Positions 26,884 through 35,079 of a stretch of 64,000 bases of DNA are shown in pieces. The notes under the pieces were generated by a model. That model had not been told where the DNA came from. It searched no databases and saw only the letters and a list, made by a program, of their open reading frames with translations. Positions within the stretch are counted from its first letter, which is position 1; each line of letters starts with the position of its first letter. The stretch is from JBBATK01 sp044228685 (GTDB lineage Bacteria; Bacteroidota; Ignavibacteria; Kapaibacteriales; NICIL-2): contig JBGAUL010000023.1 in assembly GCA_044228685.1 (NCBI GenBank), forward strand, positions 15,370-79,369. The letters run 5' to 3'. Both the position numbers and the translations under genes were made by a program.

Positions 26884-27915
26884 ATGAACTTCAAGCAAAA
26901 AGTACTCGCATTATGCGGTAGTCTGGTGAGTTTGTTTCTGTTCAGTTCTTGTAATGTAAGCGAACCAGAAGAACCTAAATCAGATCTCAATGGCTACGGC
27001 GCGATCAGATTATTAAGCACAAACTCAGGTACGAACTGGGATCTCCAGTTTATTAAGTACACCCCGAGCGGATGGACGACAAATGATACTCTTAAATCAG
27101 GTGACTGCATCGTGAGTGCATCAGATGATTTTAGTTCGTTTTTAGTATCGGGACATATCAGCGACAACAAATCAAAGCTTGTATTGAGTCAGAACAAGGG
27201 ATTGTCATGGAACCAAGTGCTGGACACGATGCCCGTATGTCAAGATCTGCAACGACAATCGTACTCGAACAACGTCTATGCAGCATACACCAACATGTAC
27301 AGATCAAGCAATTTGGGTAGTACATGGGTGTCTACCAATTTTCCCGGGTACACCATACAAAGCATTGGCTGTGCATATGAGAATGTAGTCGTCGCGCTGC
27401 CATATGCTACAACTCGACCAAATATTCGCTCGACGGACAATGGGCTGACCTGGGAATTCTTGTCTGTACTAGATTCGACACACCTATCCTACGATTGCGC
27501 TTTCATCGGGAACTTGGAATGCGACCTTGTTGTAGCACTAACTGAAAAGGACATCTGGCGATCATCCGATACTGCCACATCGTGGACGCGCGTCAATCCT
27601 GCAGGTTACGACGGGTCCGGACGCAGCGTTTCATTTGTTGATCCGGTCGGTATAATCGTCGGCGTAGGTGGTCTTATCCTTCGATCTACCGATAGAGGTT
27701 TGCATTGGACGAGTGTTAGTAGTGGCACAACCAAAAACCTAACGAAGGTTGTCTGCAGCTCCAGCGCTTATTGGGCTGTAGGTTCAGGTGTTATTCTTCG
27801 CTCCAATGATCAAGGTCGAACCTGGACCACGGTTCGCAACGCCACCGACGAAACCTACAATGACATCGTCGTTTCGGAAGGCGGCGTCATGGTGGTAGGC
27901 TCCCGCATTAAATAA
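26884..27915 (+). CDS. BNR/YCF48-like beta-propeller lipoprotein
   Basis: A 343-aa protein with a lipoprotein signal (KVLALCGSLVSLFLFSSC, Cys23). The rest is a propeller made of BNR/photosystem-II-stability-like blades with the signature 'S.D.G.TW': 'LSQNKGLSWNQVL', 'RSSNLGSTWVST', 'RSTDNGLTWEFL', 'RSSDTATSWTRV', 'RSTDRGLHWTSV', 'RSNDQGRTWTTV'. Such domains are protein- or glycan-interaction platforms; in HCF136 they help photosystem assembly, but a photosynthetic role is not implied here. The protein should sit on a membrane facing the periplasm or the outside. It converges with the giant T9SS gene at 27942, with 26 nt between the stops. Confidence 0.88.
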   Translation: MNFKQKVLALCGSLVSLFLFSSCNVSEPEEPKSDLNGYGAIRLLSTNSGTNWDLQFIKYTPSGWTTNDTLKSGDCIVSASDDFSSFLVSGHISDNKSKLVLSQNKGLSWNQVLDTMPVCQDLQRQSYSNNVYAAYTNMYRSSNLGSTWVSTNFPGYTIQSIGCAYENVVVALPYATTRPNIRSTDNGLTWEFLSVLDSTHLSYDCAFIGNLECDLVVALTEKDIWRSSDTATSWTRVNPAGYDGSGRSVSFVDPVGIIVGVGGLILRSTDRGLHWTSVSSGTTKNLTKVVCSSSAYWAVGSGVILRSNDQGRTWTTVRNATDETYNDIVVSEGGVMVVGSRIK

Positions 27916-27933
27916 CAAGTCAATCTTGTTTTG
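27914..27933. terminator. Weak hairpin with T-rich tail between convergent genes
   Basis: AACAAG-tcaat-CTTGTT followed by TTG overlaps the stop codon of the BNR lipoprotein gene. The 6-bp stem is weak and A/T-rich, so it is a possible terminator only. Confidence 0.3.
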
Positions 27934-27941
27934 TTCGAGCA

Positions 27942-30900
27942 TCATCGAAAGACTGCAACATGTATGTAATGCACGGATGTGTCGGATACTGCACGAACTA
28001 CATACACACCATTTGCCAAAGAACGAGTCGAGATGCGATAAATGTATCTCGGCTTTGTTGTTTGGAGCAAGCTCTGATACGTTGAACCCTCGTCAATCAA
28101 TGAGGTTTGTCGGAAGTGTAAGATTCCCCGTTCATCTACCACAAGCACTTCATTCAAGACTTCATCGGAGTTAAGCAGAAACTCATCATGAAGAACCGGG
28201 TTAGGTGTCAATGCTATTGATTCGCTGATAAGTTCGATTCTCTGCAGGTCATTTGAGCATACGGATAGCACCGACAAGAGTCCACCATTACCTTTAAAAC
28301 GCACACAATGAGTGTCCAAATTTGACGATGGGTTGATAATTCGCCACCACGTATCTCCATTTTGATTTGCCAGCACCAGAGCTTTTATCCTTGCGATGAT
28401 CGTTCTTGACGTGCCAAGAGTTGTTGCTTTTTGTACATCCACAAGCAGCTCTCTTCCAACGCGACGAGCTTGTTCAATCTGAAGCACACTTGAGTGAATT
28501 CCTAACTCAAATCGTAGCGTGTCAATGCTCAAATCTTCACTTGCCTGAGCATAGACCGGGATTTCAATCCACGTTCCTGCTTTCGCGCTATCAATATTCT
28601 CAGTACTCAGTGTCACTTCTACTTGCGGCTGTACGTGAATCTGAATACGAGACTCACCTGTGCATCCGTGCGCATTACGTGCACGAACTGTGTAGGTCGC
28701 TGATTTTGTTGGACTGATGCTGAGGCTTGACTGAGACGAAACTTGGAACTGAGATTCGTCGAACCAAGCATAGCTTGCATTTGCGTCGTCGCTCAACGCT
28801 CGACAGACTATAGCTGCGCCAGGGCAGCAAGACGTGTCGCTAACAACCACCGTCGGACGTGCATATACCGTTATTGTTACCGTATCTCTACTCTCGCTCG
28901 ATCCCTCTACTGCATGTGCAATGATGATACAGGACTTCGCAGGCTTGCGATCAATCGTCTTTCCCGTTCCGAGTATCGTCCCTTGTTCATCTAACCACTC
29001 AATGCTCGCATTTGCAGACGCATTCAAAACACTACACGTCACTTCTTCACCGGCGCAAATGCTTGTGTCTGCACTTGCTACAACAGGTATAAAATTCGTA
29101 ACCGTGATTATGAGTGTATCAAAGCCTTCGCATCCGTTTCTCTGAGCATGAACTACGTAGCGGCCGCTTGCCGTTGCAGTAATTTCAACTGAGTCTGTTG
29201 TTGCGATTATAGAGTGAGCTTCATCAATCCATTCGTAATGTATGTCGGGCTTAGGCTGTATTACCCGAAGTACCACTTTTGTTCCGGGTAGGACAGTGGC
29301 ACTACCCTGTGCTTTGATTTGCAGCAGCGGATTCACCACAACTCTAATGGAGTCCGAAACACTACAACCTTGCAGTGAGCGAACTACAACGCTGTATGTA
29401 TTGGTCTGTATTGGATTTATCTCTAAAACCTTCGAAGTGCCGAGTACATTTCCTTGCTGGTCTCTCCATTCGTATTGACAGTTTAGAAGCGACGTGTCGA
29501 TATAAAGACGCACCGCACTCCCCGGGCAAATTTCACCTGCACTGGCGAGTGCTCTTACTGGCACCATAGTGTATACATCAACATCAACGAAGGTCGAATC
29601 GGAGCAGGTCCCACTCGTACCTAACACCATGTATCGAGTCTTTTGTGTTGGAGTGCAACGAGGTGTGGCACTATGCGGATTATCGAGAAAAGTAGACGGA
29701 ACCCATGTGTATTGTGCTGCACCACTTGCTGTAAGAGTGAGACTACTGCCTACGCACGTAAGTGTATCGCTAAATGACGTCCTGACGTCGAGAGAGTTCT
29801 GTACGGTCACAGTTACGTTTTTAGTTACTATACACCCATACTTGTTTCTAACTACACATGTATATGTTGTCGTTTTTTGTGGTGTTGCAGTGGGATTCGG
29901 TAGTGACGCATCGTTTAGCGACGTAGAAGGCGTCCAAGAATAGACCAATTGAGCCGTATCCAACTCAGAACCTGAGACCTTTGCTTCTAGAGTAACGCTG
30001 CTACCGGTGCAGACGATTGGAGCAGGACTTAAGCTTAGCGTGGGTTTGTTGACGACGGTTACGCGAGTACGCGCTGTGTCATAACAAGAACCATCACTCA
30101 CGACGACCGTGTACTCTGTTGTGATTTTAGGTGTGGCAATGACTTCGGCAACATTGCTGAGATTAAGTCCGGTAGACGGACTCCATTTATACCCTGAGCC
30201 ACCGCTAGCCTTCAGGTTAACTGAAGACCCTGCACAAACCACTGTATCACGGGTATTGAGCGCCGCACTCAGTCTGGTGACATAAACTTGAAGCGAATCA
30301 TCTACATAGCAACCACCTGCATTATATCCTCGCACATAGTACTTGGTATTAGAATTAGGACTCACCTTTGGATTTACAATAGTGGAGTCGCTTAATGCTG
30401 TTCCGGGATGCCACTCTACGCGAGTACACCCAGTCACGTTTATTTGTGAAGGTGGATCCTTGAGACAACGATAAATAGTTGCCGGCGAAACGCGCATTTC
30501 CGGAAAGGCAGTCACTTTTACGATGGTAGAACAAATCGACGTGTCTCCACCTGGATATGCAACGCGTAGACTAACGGTGAAGGTTCCATTGCGCTTGAAG
30601 GAATGCGCAACTGGGTTTGAGCGTATGACAGGACTACCGTCACCGAAATTCCAGATGAAATTTAACGGAGTACATGCCGTACTAACTCCGGTGAAATAAT
30701 ATTCGCCACAATTAGTTCCCGCTTGGACATTTATACTATCGCTATGAGTGAGACCAAACAGAGCTATTGCAATCTGTGGTCGTACTGTTTCGGCGCGTAC
30801 ACTCTGAAATCCGCCGCTACCAACAGGAAAATTGCCGGAATTCGAAGCAACACCGACATGAATACGATATGAGCAAGGTCCGCCCTCGCTCATTACTACA

Positions 30901-32252
30901 CTCGCTCCATAATCAAAACTCGAACCTCCTAGATAGGTTCCATATCGAATTCCGTCCCCAGAAGGCTGTAGCACGAGCAACCACGAATCGAATAGACCTG
31001 TCGGAGTTGTATTCAGCGCGTTGGACGTTGTTGGAACACTAAGTGTGGAACTGTTCACGTTGGTTCCAACAACAGCTACAGACGCGTCACTTCTTACAGT
31101 ACACTCGACGGGATACATTGTTGAGCCGAGCATTGTCAAATAACTTATCCCACTCAGAGATGCATCTAAGCAAGCCAGAAAAGCGCCTGAAGTCTGTCCA
31201 GATTGAAGCACGTAGTTATACGGCATTGTTCCTGCACCAGCCATTCCAACGATGTACAAGCGGTTCGAGCTGCTGTGATAAGCCATATCATAACAATCAT
31301 CGGCTCCACTGCTACCAAACACATAGGTCACTACGGGTGTCGGCACAGCACTATCATTCCAAGCCATGACAGCACAATCCCCACTTGCGTCCGCACTCTT
31401 TCCGGTTGCTAAAGGAAAGTTTGCAGATTTTGTTCGGGCCGACAGATAAATTCTTCCATTAGCATAGTATAATGCTCGCATATCGTCATCTCCTGAACCT
31501 CCCACATATGACGAGTAACTAATGCTACCGCTATTATCGATCTTAGTTAGAACCATATCTGTACCGCCCGACATGCTTGATTGATAGGCGTTGGCAGTTA
31601 TTGTAAACACCGTGCTTGCAGGCGACAACACATACGCATCCCCCTGAGAGTTCAAGCACAACGATGGATATGCCGCCGGCCCAAAAGGCATCGACATATA
31701 ATAACTGCCTCCCGTAGAGCTGCCCAGGAGTCGAGAGTATATTAATTGAGATCCACTTGCATTGAGCCGGCACACAAACACCCAACGTGTTGAGGAGCTC
31801 ATGTACTGCTGATCTGCACTATTGGTATAAGGGAAATCGGTCGATTTCGAACACCCGCAAATCGTGACTTCGCCAGCTGAATTAACGGCGATATCTGTTG
31901 GACCATCATAAGCATTGCCACCGATGTATGTGCAATACACCAAGGTTGTCAAATCAGGACTGAACTTTGCGACAAAAACATTGAATGCGCTTGAGGGTTT
32001 TGTAGGTCGATATGATCCCGGAGTAGTAGGAGCATCTGTCGCACAACCTGTTAGGTAAACATATCCCTGCTGATCAACAGCAAGCTTTGGATTGCTCCAA
32101 CCGTAATTGTTTGCGGTATGACAATATGTACTCCGCAAAAACTGCAGGTTATCGTTTTGAGCCCCAACAGTGCAGAACAATCCCAGGATGCACACTATTA
32201 GAAGCACCAGGAGCTTGACACTTGTTGGTGGGCAGTGCGCAACATTATTCAT
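27942..32252 (-). CDS. Giant T9SS surface protein: SBBP propeller, PKD, Ig-like repeats
   Basis: A 1436-aa protein. GAAGGAG lies 7 nt upstream of the ATG at 32252, a strong Shine-Dalgarno. A signal peptide ends near residue 31 (LLVLLIVCILGLFCTVGA). Residues ~35-500 are SBBP-type propeller repeats ('VYLTGCATDAPTTPGSY', 'FVAKFSPDLTTLVYCTYIGG', 'DIAVNSAGEVTICGCSKSTDFP'). A PKD domain follows (~505-590, 'NFIWNFGDGSPV'). About six Ig-like/gliding-type repeats run to ~1200, each with a 'C.G..V' strand and 'T.Y.V.....GC...D' (for example 'DTSICAGEEVTCSVL'). A cohesin-like strand domain (~1205-1330) precedes a T9SS sorting domain ('ALTPNPVLHDEFLL', 'SLANGVYVVRAV'). It resembles adhesin and gliding-motility-associated proteins of Bacteroidota. 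Single gene, convergent with the BNR lipoprotein. Confidence 0.9.
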   Translation of the reverse strand: MNNVAHCPPTSVKLLVLLIVCILGLFCTVGAQNDNLQFLRSTYCHTANNYGWSNPKLAVDQQGYVYLTGCATDAPTTPGSYRPTKPSSAFNVFVAKFSPDLTTLVYCTYIGGNAYDGPTDIAVNSAGEVTICGCSKSTDFPYTNSADQQYMSSSTRWVFVCRLNASGSQLIYSRLLGSSTGGSYYMSMPFGPAAYPSLCLNSQGDAYVLSPASTVFTITANAYQSSMSGGTDMVLTKIDNSGSISYSSYVGGSGDDDMRALYYANGRIYLSARTKSANFPLATGKSADASGDCAVMAWNDSAVPTPVVTYVFGSSGADDCYDMAYHSSSNRLYIVGMAGAGTMPYNYVLQSGQTSGAFLACLDASLSGISYLTMLGSTMYPVECTVRSDASVAVVGTNVNSSTLSVPTTSNALNTTPTGLFDSWLLVLQPSGDGIRYGTYLGGSSFDYGASVVMSEGGPCSYRIHVGVASNSGNFPVGSGGFQSVRAETVRPQIAIALFGLTHSDSINVQAGTNCGEYYFTGVSTACTPLNFIWNFGDGSPVIRSNPVAHSFKRNGTFTVSLRVAYPGGDTSICSTIVKVTAFPEMRVSPATIYRCLKDPPSQINVTGCTRVEWHPGTALSDSTIVNPKVSPNSNTKYYVRGYNAGGCYVDDSLQVYVTRLSAALNTRDTVVCAGSSVNLKASGGSGYKWSPSTGLNLSNVAEVIATPKITTEYTVVVSDGSCYDTARTRVTVVNKPTLSLSPAPIVCTGSSVTLEAKVSGSELDTAQLVYSWTPSTSLNDASLPNPTATPQKTTTYTCVVRNKYGCIVTKNVTVTVQNSLDVRTSFSDTLTCVGSSLTLTASGAAQYTWVPSTFLDNPHSATPRCTPTQKTRYMVLGTSGTCSDSTFVDVDVYTMVPVRALASAGEICPGSAVRLYIDTSLLNCQYEWRDQQGNVLGTSKVLEINPIQTNTYSVVVRSLQGCSVSDSIRVVVNPLLQIKAQGSATVLPGTKVVLRVIQPKPDIHYEWIDEAHSIIATTDSVEITATASGRYVVHAQRNGCEGFDTLIITVTNFIPVVASADTSICAGEEVTCSVLNASANASIEWLDEQGTILGTGKTIDRKPAKSCIIIAHAVEGSSESRDTVTITVYARPTVVVSDTSCCPGAAIVCRALSDDANASYAWFDESQFQVSSQSSLSISPTKSATYTVRARNAHGCTGESRIQIHVQPQVEVTLSTENIDSAKAGTWIEIPVYAQASEDLSIDTLRFELGIHSSVLQIEQARRVGRELLVDVQKATTLGTSRTIIARIKALVLANQNGDTWWRIINPSSNLDTHCVRFKGNGGLLSVLSVCSNDLQRIELISESIALTPNPVLHDEFLLNSDEVLNEVLVVDERGILHFRQTSLIDEGSTYQSLLQTTKPRYIYRISTRSLANGVYVVRAVSDTSVHYIHVAVFR

Positions 32253-32598
32253 GGTTCGGCTCCTTCAAGCTGTATCAAAAAGATGCAATCTGTATTTCTA
32301 ATTCCCCATATTATCGAATGTACTCGTAGAAGAATATAGACAATACAGACATCACCGCCATTATCTATGCTTACTCGGGTTACAAATTGTTGCGAGGCTC
32401 CGGGTCAGGCTTCTGCCACCGAGCAATTCATCAGTGTACCATGTCAACAGTATGTGAGTGGCTTTAACCTCATAGGTCTTCAACGCAACTCTACGGTTGA
32501 GCAATTGCCAATTCACATCATTCATTAAATATCTGAGCGGAGAGCTCCGGCAGTAGAGACATTGGGAGATACAAGTGCACCGATGCGACCGGAATAGT
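32253..32598. other. Intergenic region
   Basis: 346 bp lie upstream of the giant T9SS gene and downstream of the 703-aa cyclase, both minus strand. It presumably holds the T9SS gene promoter. I see no gene and no strong terminator. Confidence 0.4.
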
Positions 32599-34710
32599 TT
32601 AGGCTACTGATTGAAGAAAGTAGGTTTTCATCGGACCCCGTCCTTTGATTTCAACCTGTCCTCGTTCTTCAAACTGCAGCGATGCATCACGTTGCAGCGC
32701 AGCATTGTAGAATTCCTCACTGCAGTGAATTCGTCCGACTTCACCGCTCGACTGCATGCGCGATGCAATATTCACCGTATCGCCCCAGAGATCATAGCTG
32801 TAACGGTGTTCGCCGATGATACCTCCAACCACTGCGCCGGTGTGCAATCCGAAGCGCATGGCGAGCTGTGGTACTTCTGGATTTGTGTATGACTTCATAA
32901 ACTCCAACGCATCCATCGCAAAGCGAGAGATTTTTAGCACGTGATCCGGATCCGGATTTGGCGTGCCACTGGCTGCCATATACGCATCGCCGATGGTTTT
33001 GATTTTCTCGACGCCGTGTTTCTTGGCCAGAACGTCGAAGGCAGTGAATACAGAGTTCAGTACCTCAACCAGTTTTTCCGGACTGAGTTTGACCGCCAGG
33101 CTGGTAAAGTTTTCGATGTCGGCAAAGAACACACTGACGGATTCGAAGCGCTCGGCAATGGTATTCTCTCCTTGAACAATGCGCTCAGCTATCGTGCTTG
33201 GCAGGATGTCGAGCAGAATACGCTCTTGTTCTTGGAAACGCGCTACACGTACTTGACGATCGCGTTCGGACTCTTCGATCTGACGACGGTATTCGACGAG
33301 TTGTGCTTGACGTTTTGTTTCTTCACTCTGATTCTGTTGAGCGTACTCTAGATGCTTCTGCAAGTAGTCATGCGCTTGCTTCCAGTCTGAATCTTGTGCT
33401 GACAACTCAGCGAGACGATTATAGATCGAGTGAATGTCTGCAGTTGAACCGGACTTCCCAATCTCAACAATGGCTTCCAATAGCATCTCCTTACCACGGG
33501 AGCGATCGAAGTACGGACTTTCTTCATGCAGAAACAACTCGGCGTAATACACGAGTTGCAATCCTGTGTCAGAGTGCAAATCAAGTTCTTTGTTGAGTCG
33601 ATACGCTTCTTCAAAGTAGCTGCGCGCCTCTTCGAATGACTTCATTTTTAGACAATAGCGTCCAAGGTTCGCGCAATTGCGTGCAATACCGGGAGTGAAG
33701 TTGTGCTCACGATTTAGTTCTAAGGCGCTGCGGTACAACCGGGCAGCCTCTTCGTGCTGACCAAGATTGTGATAACTATTCGCCGTATTGTTCAACAGTG
33801 CCGCAACCTTTGAATGCATCTTGTTGCGGGTATAAACATCAAGCGCACGTTGATAGTATTTCAAAGCACGCTGTTCGTCCTGCAAGTCCGAATAGAGTAG
33901 ACCAAGACTTCCGCACACATGAGCAATCCCTGATTCAATCTTGAGTTCTTCGTTAATGTGAAGCGCCTCTTCAAGAGTTGCGAGAGATTTTTGATTATCG
34001 CCGACACGATGATAAACGCCACCAATATTGGTGAGAAGGTGAGCTTCTGCACCTCGCATGCCCTCTTCGCGAATAACAGCCAAGGCCTGAAGCATGTAAT
34101 CCAATGCGCCAACATAATCTGAGAGCAGGTCGCGCACAGTCCCGATGTTTCCAAGCAAATGCGCTACTTCAAGAGTTTGCCCAAGTGCCTGTCGCAGGTC
34201 GAGACTCTGATGCATGAGATCCAAAGCTTCGCTGTAGTTGCCTTGACTGTATTTGATATTCGCAAGATTAGAAATCGCCAACGCCATATGCGACTCCATC
34301 TTGAGCAGTGTGTATATGTCGAGTGCATGCGTGGTCAACTCGAATGCTCTATCTATGTCGGATTGCTCACGAAGTATCAAACCAATCACAACCATCGCAT
34401 GGGCTTCCATATCAGGTGCGCCGCTGGATTGCGCTTCGCTGAGTGATTGATAACAGATATCTAAGGCAGGATCGAATATTCCACGACAACGAAGACTATC
34501 GGCAACCATGCGAAGCGTCCAAGAACGCAGCCAACCTAACTTCTGCTCGAACGCATCCTGATTTTCTAACGGTGCTTCACGATGTGATTCGCGCGCAGCA
34601 TCAATGTCGGCGAGTAGCTCTCTCGAGCGCTCTTCCGCACCAACATAGTCACCACGCTTAATGAGGTTCGCGCAGTTTAGAACACGTTGTTCAAACTCTT
34701 CAAGCTGCAT
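32599..34710 (-). CDS. TPR-adenylate cyclase (class III), long form
   Basis: A 703-aa protein from ATG 34710, with AAGGA 7 nt upstream. About nine TPR units fill residues ~50-440 (for example 'NIGTVRDLLSDYVGALDYMLQAL', 'NIGGVYHRVGDNQKSLATLEEAL', 'NTANSYHNLGQHEEAARLYRSAL'), including the 'YFDRSRGKEMLLEAI' insert near the end. A charged coiled coil (~455-495) leads to 'ILLDILPSTIAERIVQGENTIA' and then the cyclase domain: 'VSVFFADIENFTSL' (first Asp ~532), 'KIKTIGDAYMAASG' (Lys, second Asp), 'LWGDTVNIASRM' (Asp, Asn, Arg). All residues for ATP cyclisation are present, so it should make cAMP. No membrane segment: cytoplasmic. It is the best preserved of the four TPR-cyclase-type genes in the window. 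Confidence 0.93.
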   Translation of the reverse strand: MQLEEFEQRVLNCANLIKRGDYVGAEERSRELLADIDAARESHREAPLENQDAFEQKLGWLRSWTLRMVADSLRCRGIFDPALDICYQSLSEAQSSGAPDMEAHAMVVIGLILREQSDIDRAFELTTHALDIYTLLKMESHMALAISNLANIKYSQGNYSEALDLMHQSLDLRQALGQTLEVAHLLGNIGTVRDLLSDYVGALDYMLQALAVIREEGMRGAEAHLLTNIGGVYHRVGDNQKSLATLEEALHINEELKIESGIAHVCGSLGLLYSDLQDEQRALKYYQRALDVYTRNKMHSKVAALLNNTANSYHNLGQHEEAARLYRSALELNREHNFTPGIARNCANLGRYCLKMKSFEEARSYFEEAYRLNKELDLHSDTGLQLVYYAELFLHEESPYFDRSRGKEMLLEAIVEIGKSGSTADIHSIYNRLAELSAQDSDWKQAHDYLQKHLEYAQQNQSEETKRQAQLVEYRRQIEESERDRQVRVARFQEQERILLDILPSTIAERIVQGENTIAERFESVSVFFADIENFTSLAVKLSPEKLVEVLNSVFTAFDVLAKKHGVEKIKTIGDAYMAASGTPNPDPDHVLKISRFAMDALEFMKSYTNPEVPQLAMRFGLHTGAVVGGIIGEHRYSYDLWGDTVNIASRMQSSGEVGRIHCSEEFYNAALQRDASLQFEERGQVEIKGRGPMKTYFLQSVA

Positions 34711-34921
34711 AGTCTATTCCTTAGCTAATACGAAAGGACATTCTTCACATGCTCTCAGCTCAATGCTAATGCGGCAAGCAAGACGGGTTTGATCTTGCCA
34801 ACGCTTATAGATCGATCTCGAACTCTGAGATGTCCTTAGCTCTTCGTTGTTTCCCGTAGGAAGTAGCCGTCAAATTAGGACTTAATGATTTATAAAAATC
34901 ACAGCTTAAAGACGCTGTTTC

Positions 34922-34941
34922 GATTGATCTGAGGATCAATC
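34922..34941. promoter_or_regulatory. Perfect 8-bp inverted repeat
   Basis: GATTGATC-tgag-GATCAATC, a 20-bp perfect inverted repeat, lies 212 bp upstream of the TPR-cyclase and just beyond the katG terminator. There is no T-tract. It could be a regulator site for the cyclase gene or a second hairpin after katG. Confidence 0.35.
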
Positions 34942-34961
34942 ATACTTGCTCGTCTGATACT

Positions 34962-34991
34962 AAAAAAGGCCGCAACAGTGTTGCGACCTTT
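34962..34991 (-). terminator. Rho-independent terminator of katG
   Basis: On the minus strand the stem AAAGGTCGCAAC / GTTGCGGCCTTT (one mismatch) is followed by a run of six T. It lies 88 nt after the katG stop codon and is the clearest minus-strand terminator in the window. Confidence 0.85.
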
Positions 34992-35079
34992 ATCTAGACT
35001 AGCAAAGCGAACAATTGATTATGCGTGAATTCGCATCACTTGAATCAATATTCACCGTCCAATTGTTGATCTCTTTGAA

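Larger units (their letters stand above)
34711..35079. other. Intergenic region with katG terminator and a palindrome
   Basis: 369 bp lie between the 703-aa cyclase start and the katG stop, both minus strand. It carries the katG terminator (34962-34991) and a perfect inverted repeat (34922-34941), then the presumed cyclase promoter. Confidence 0.6.
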
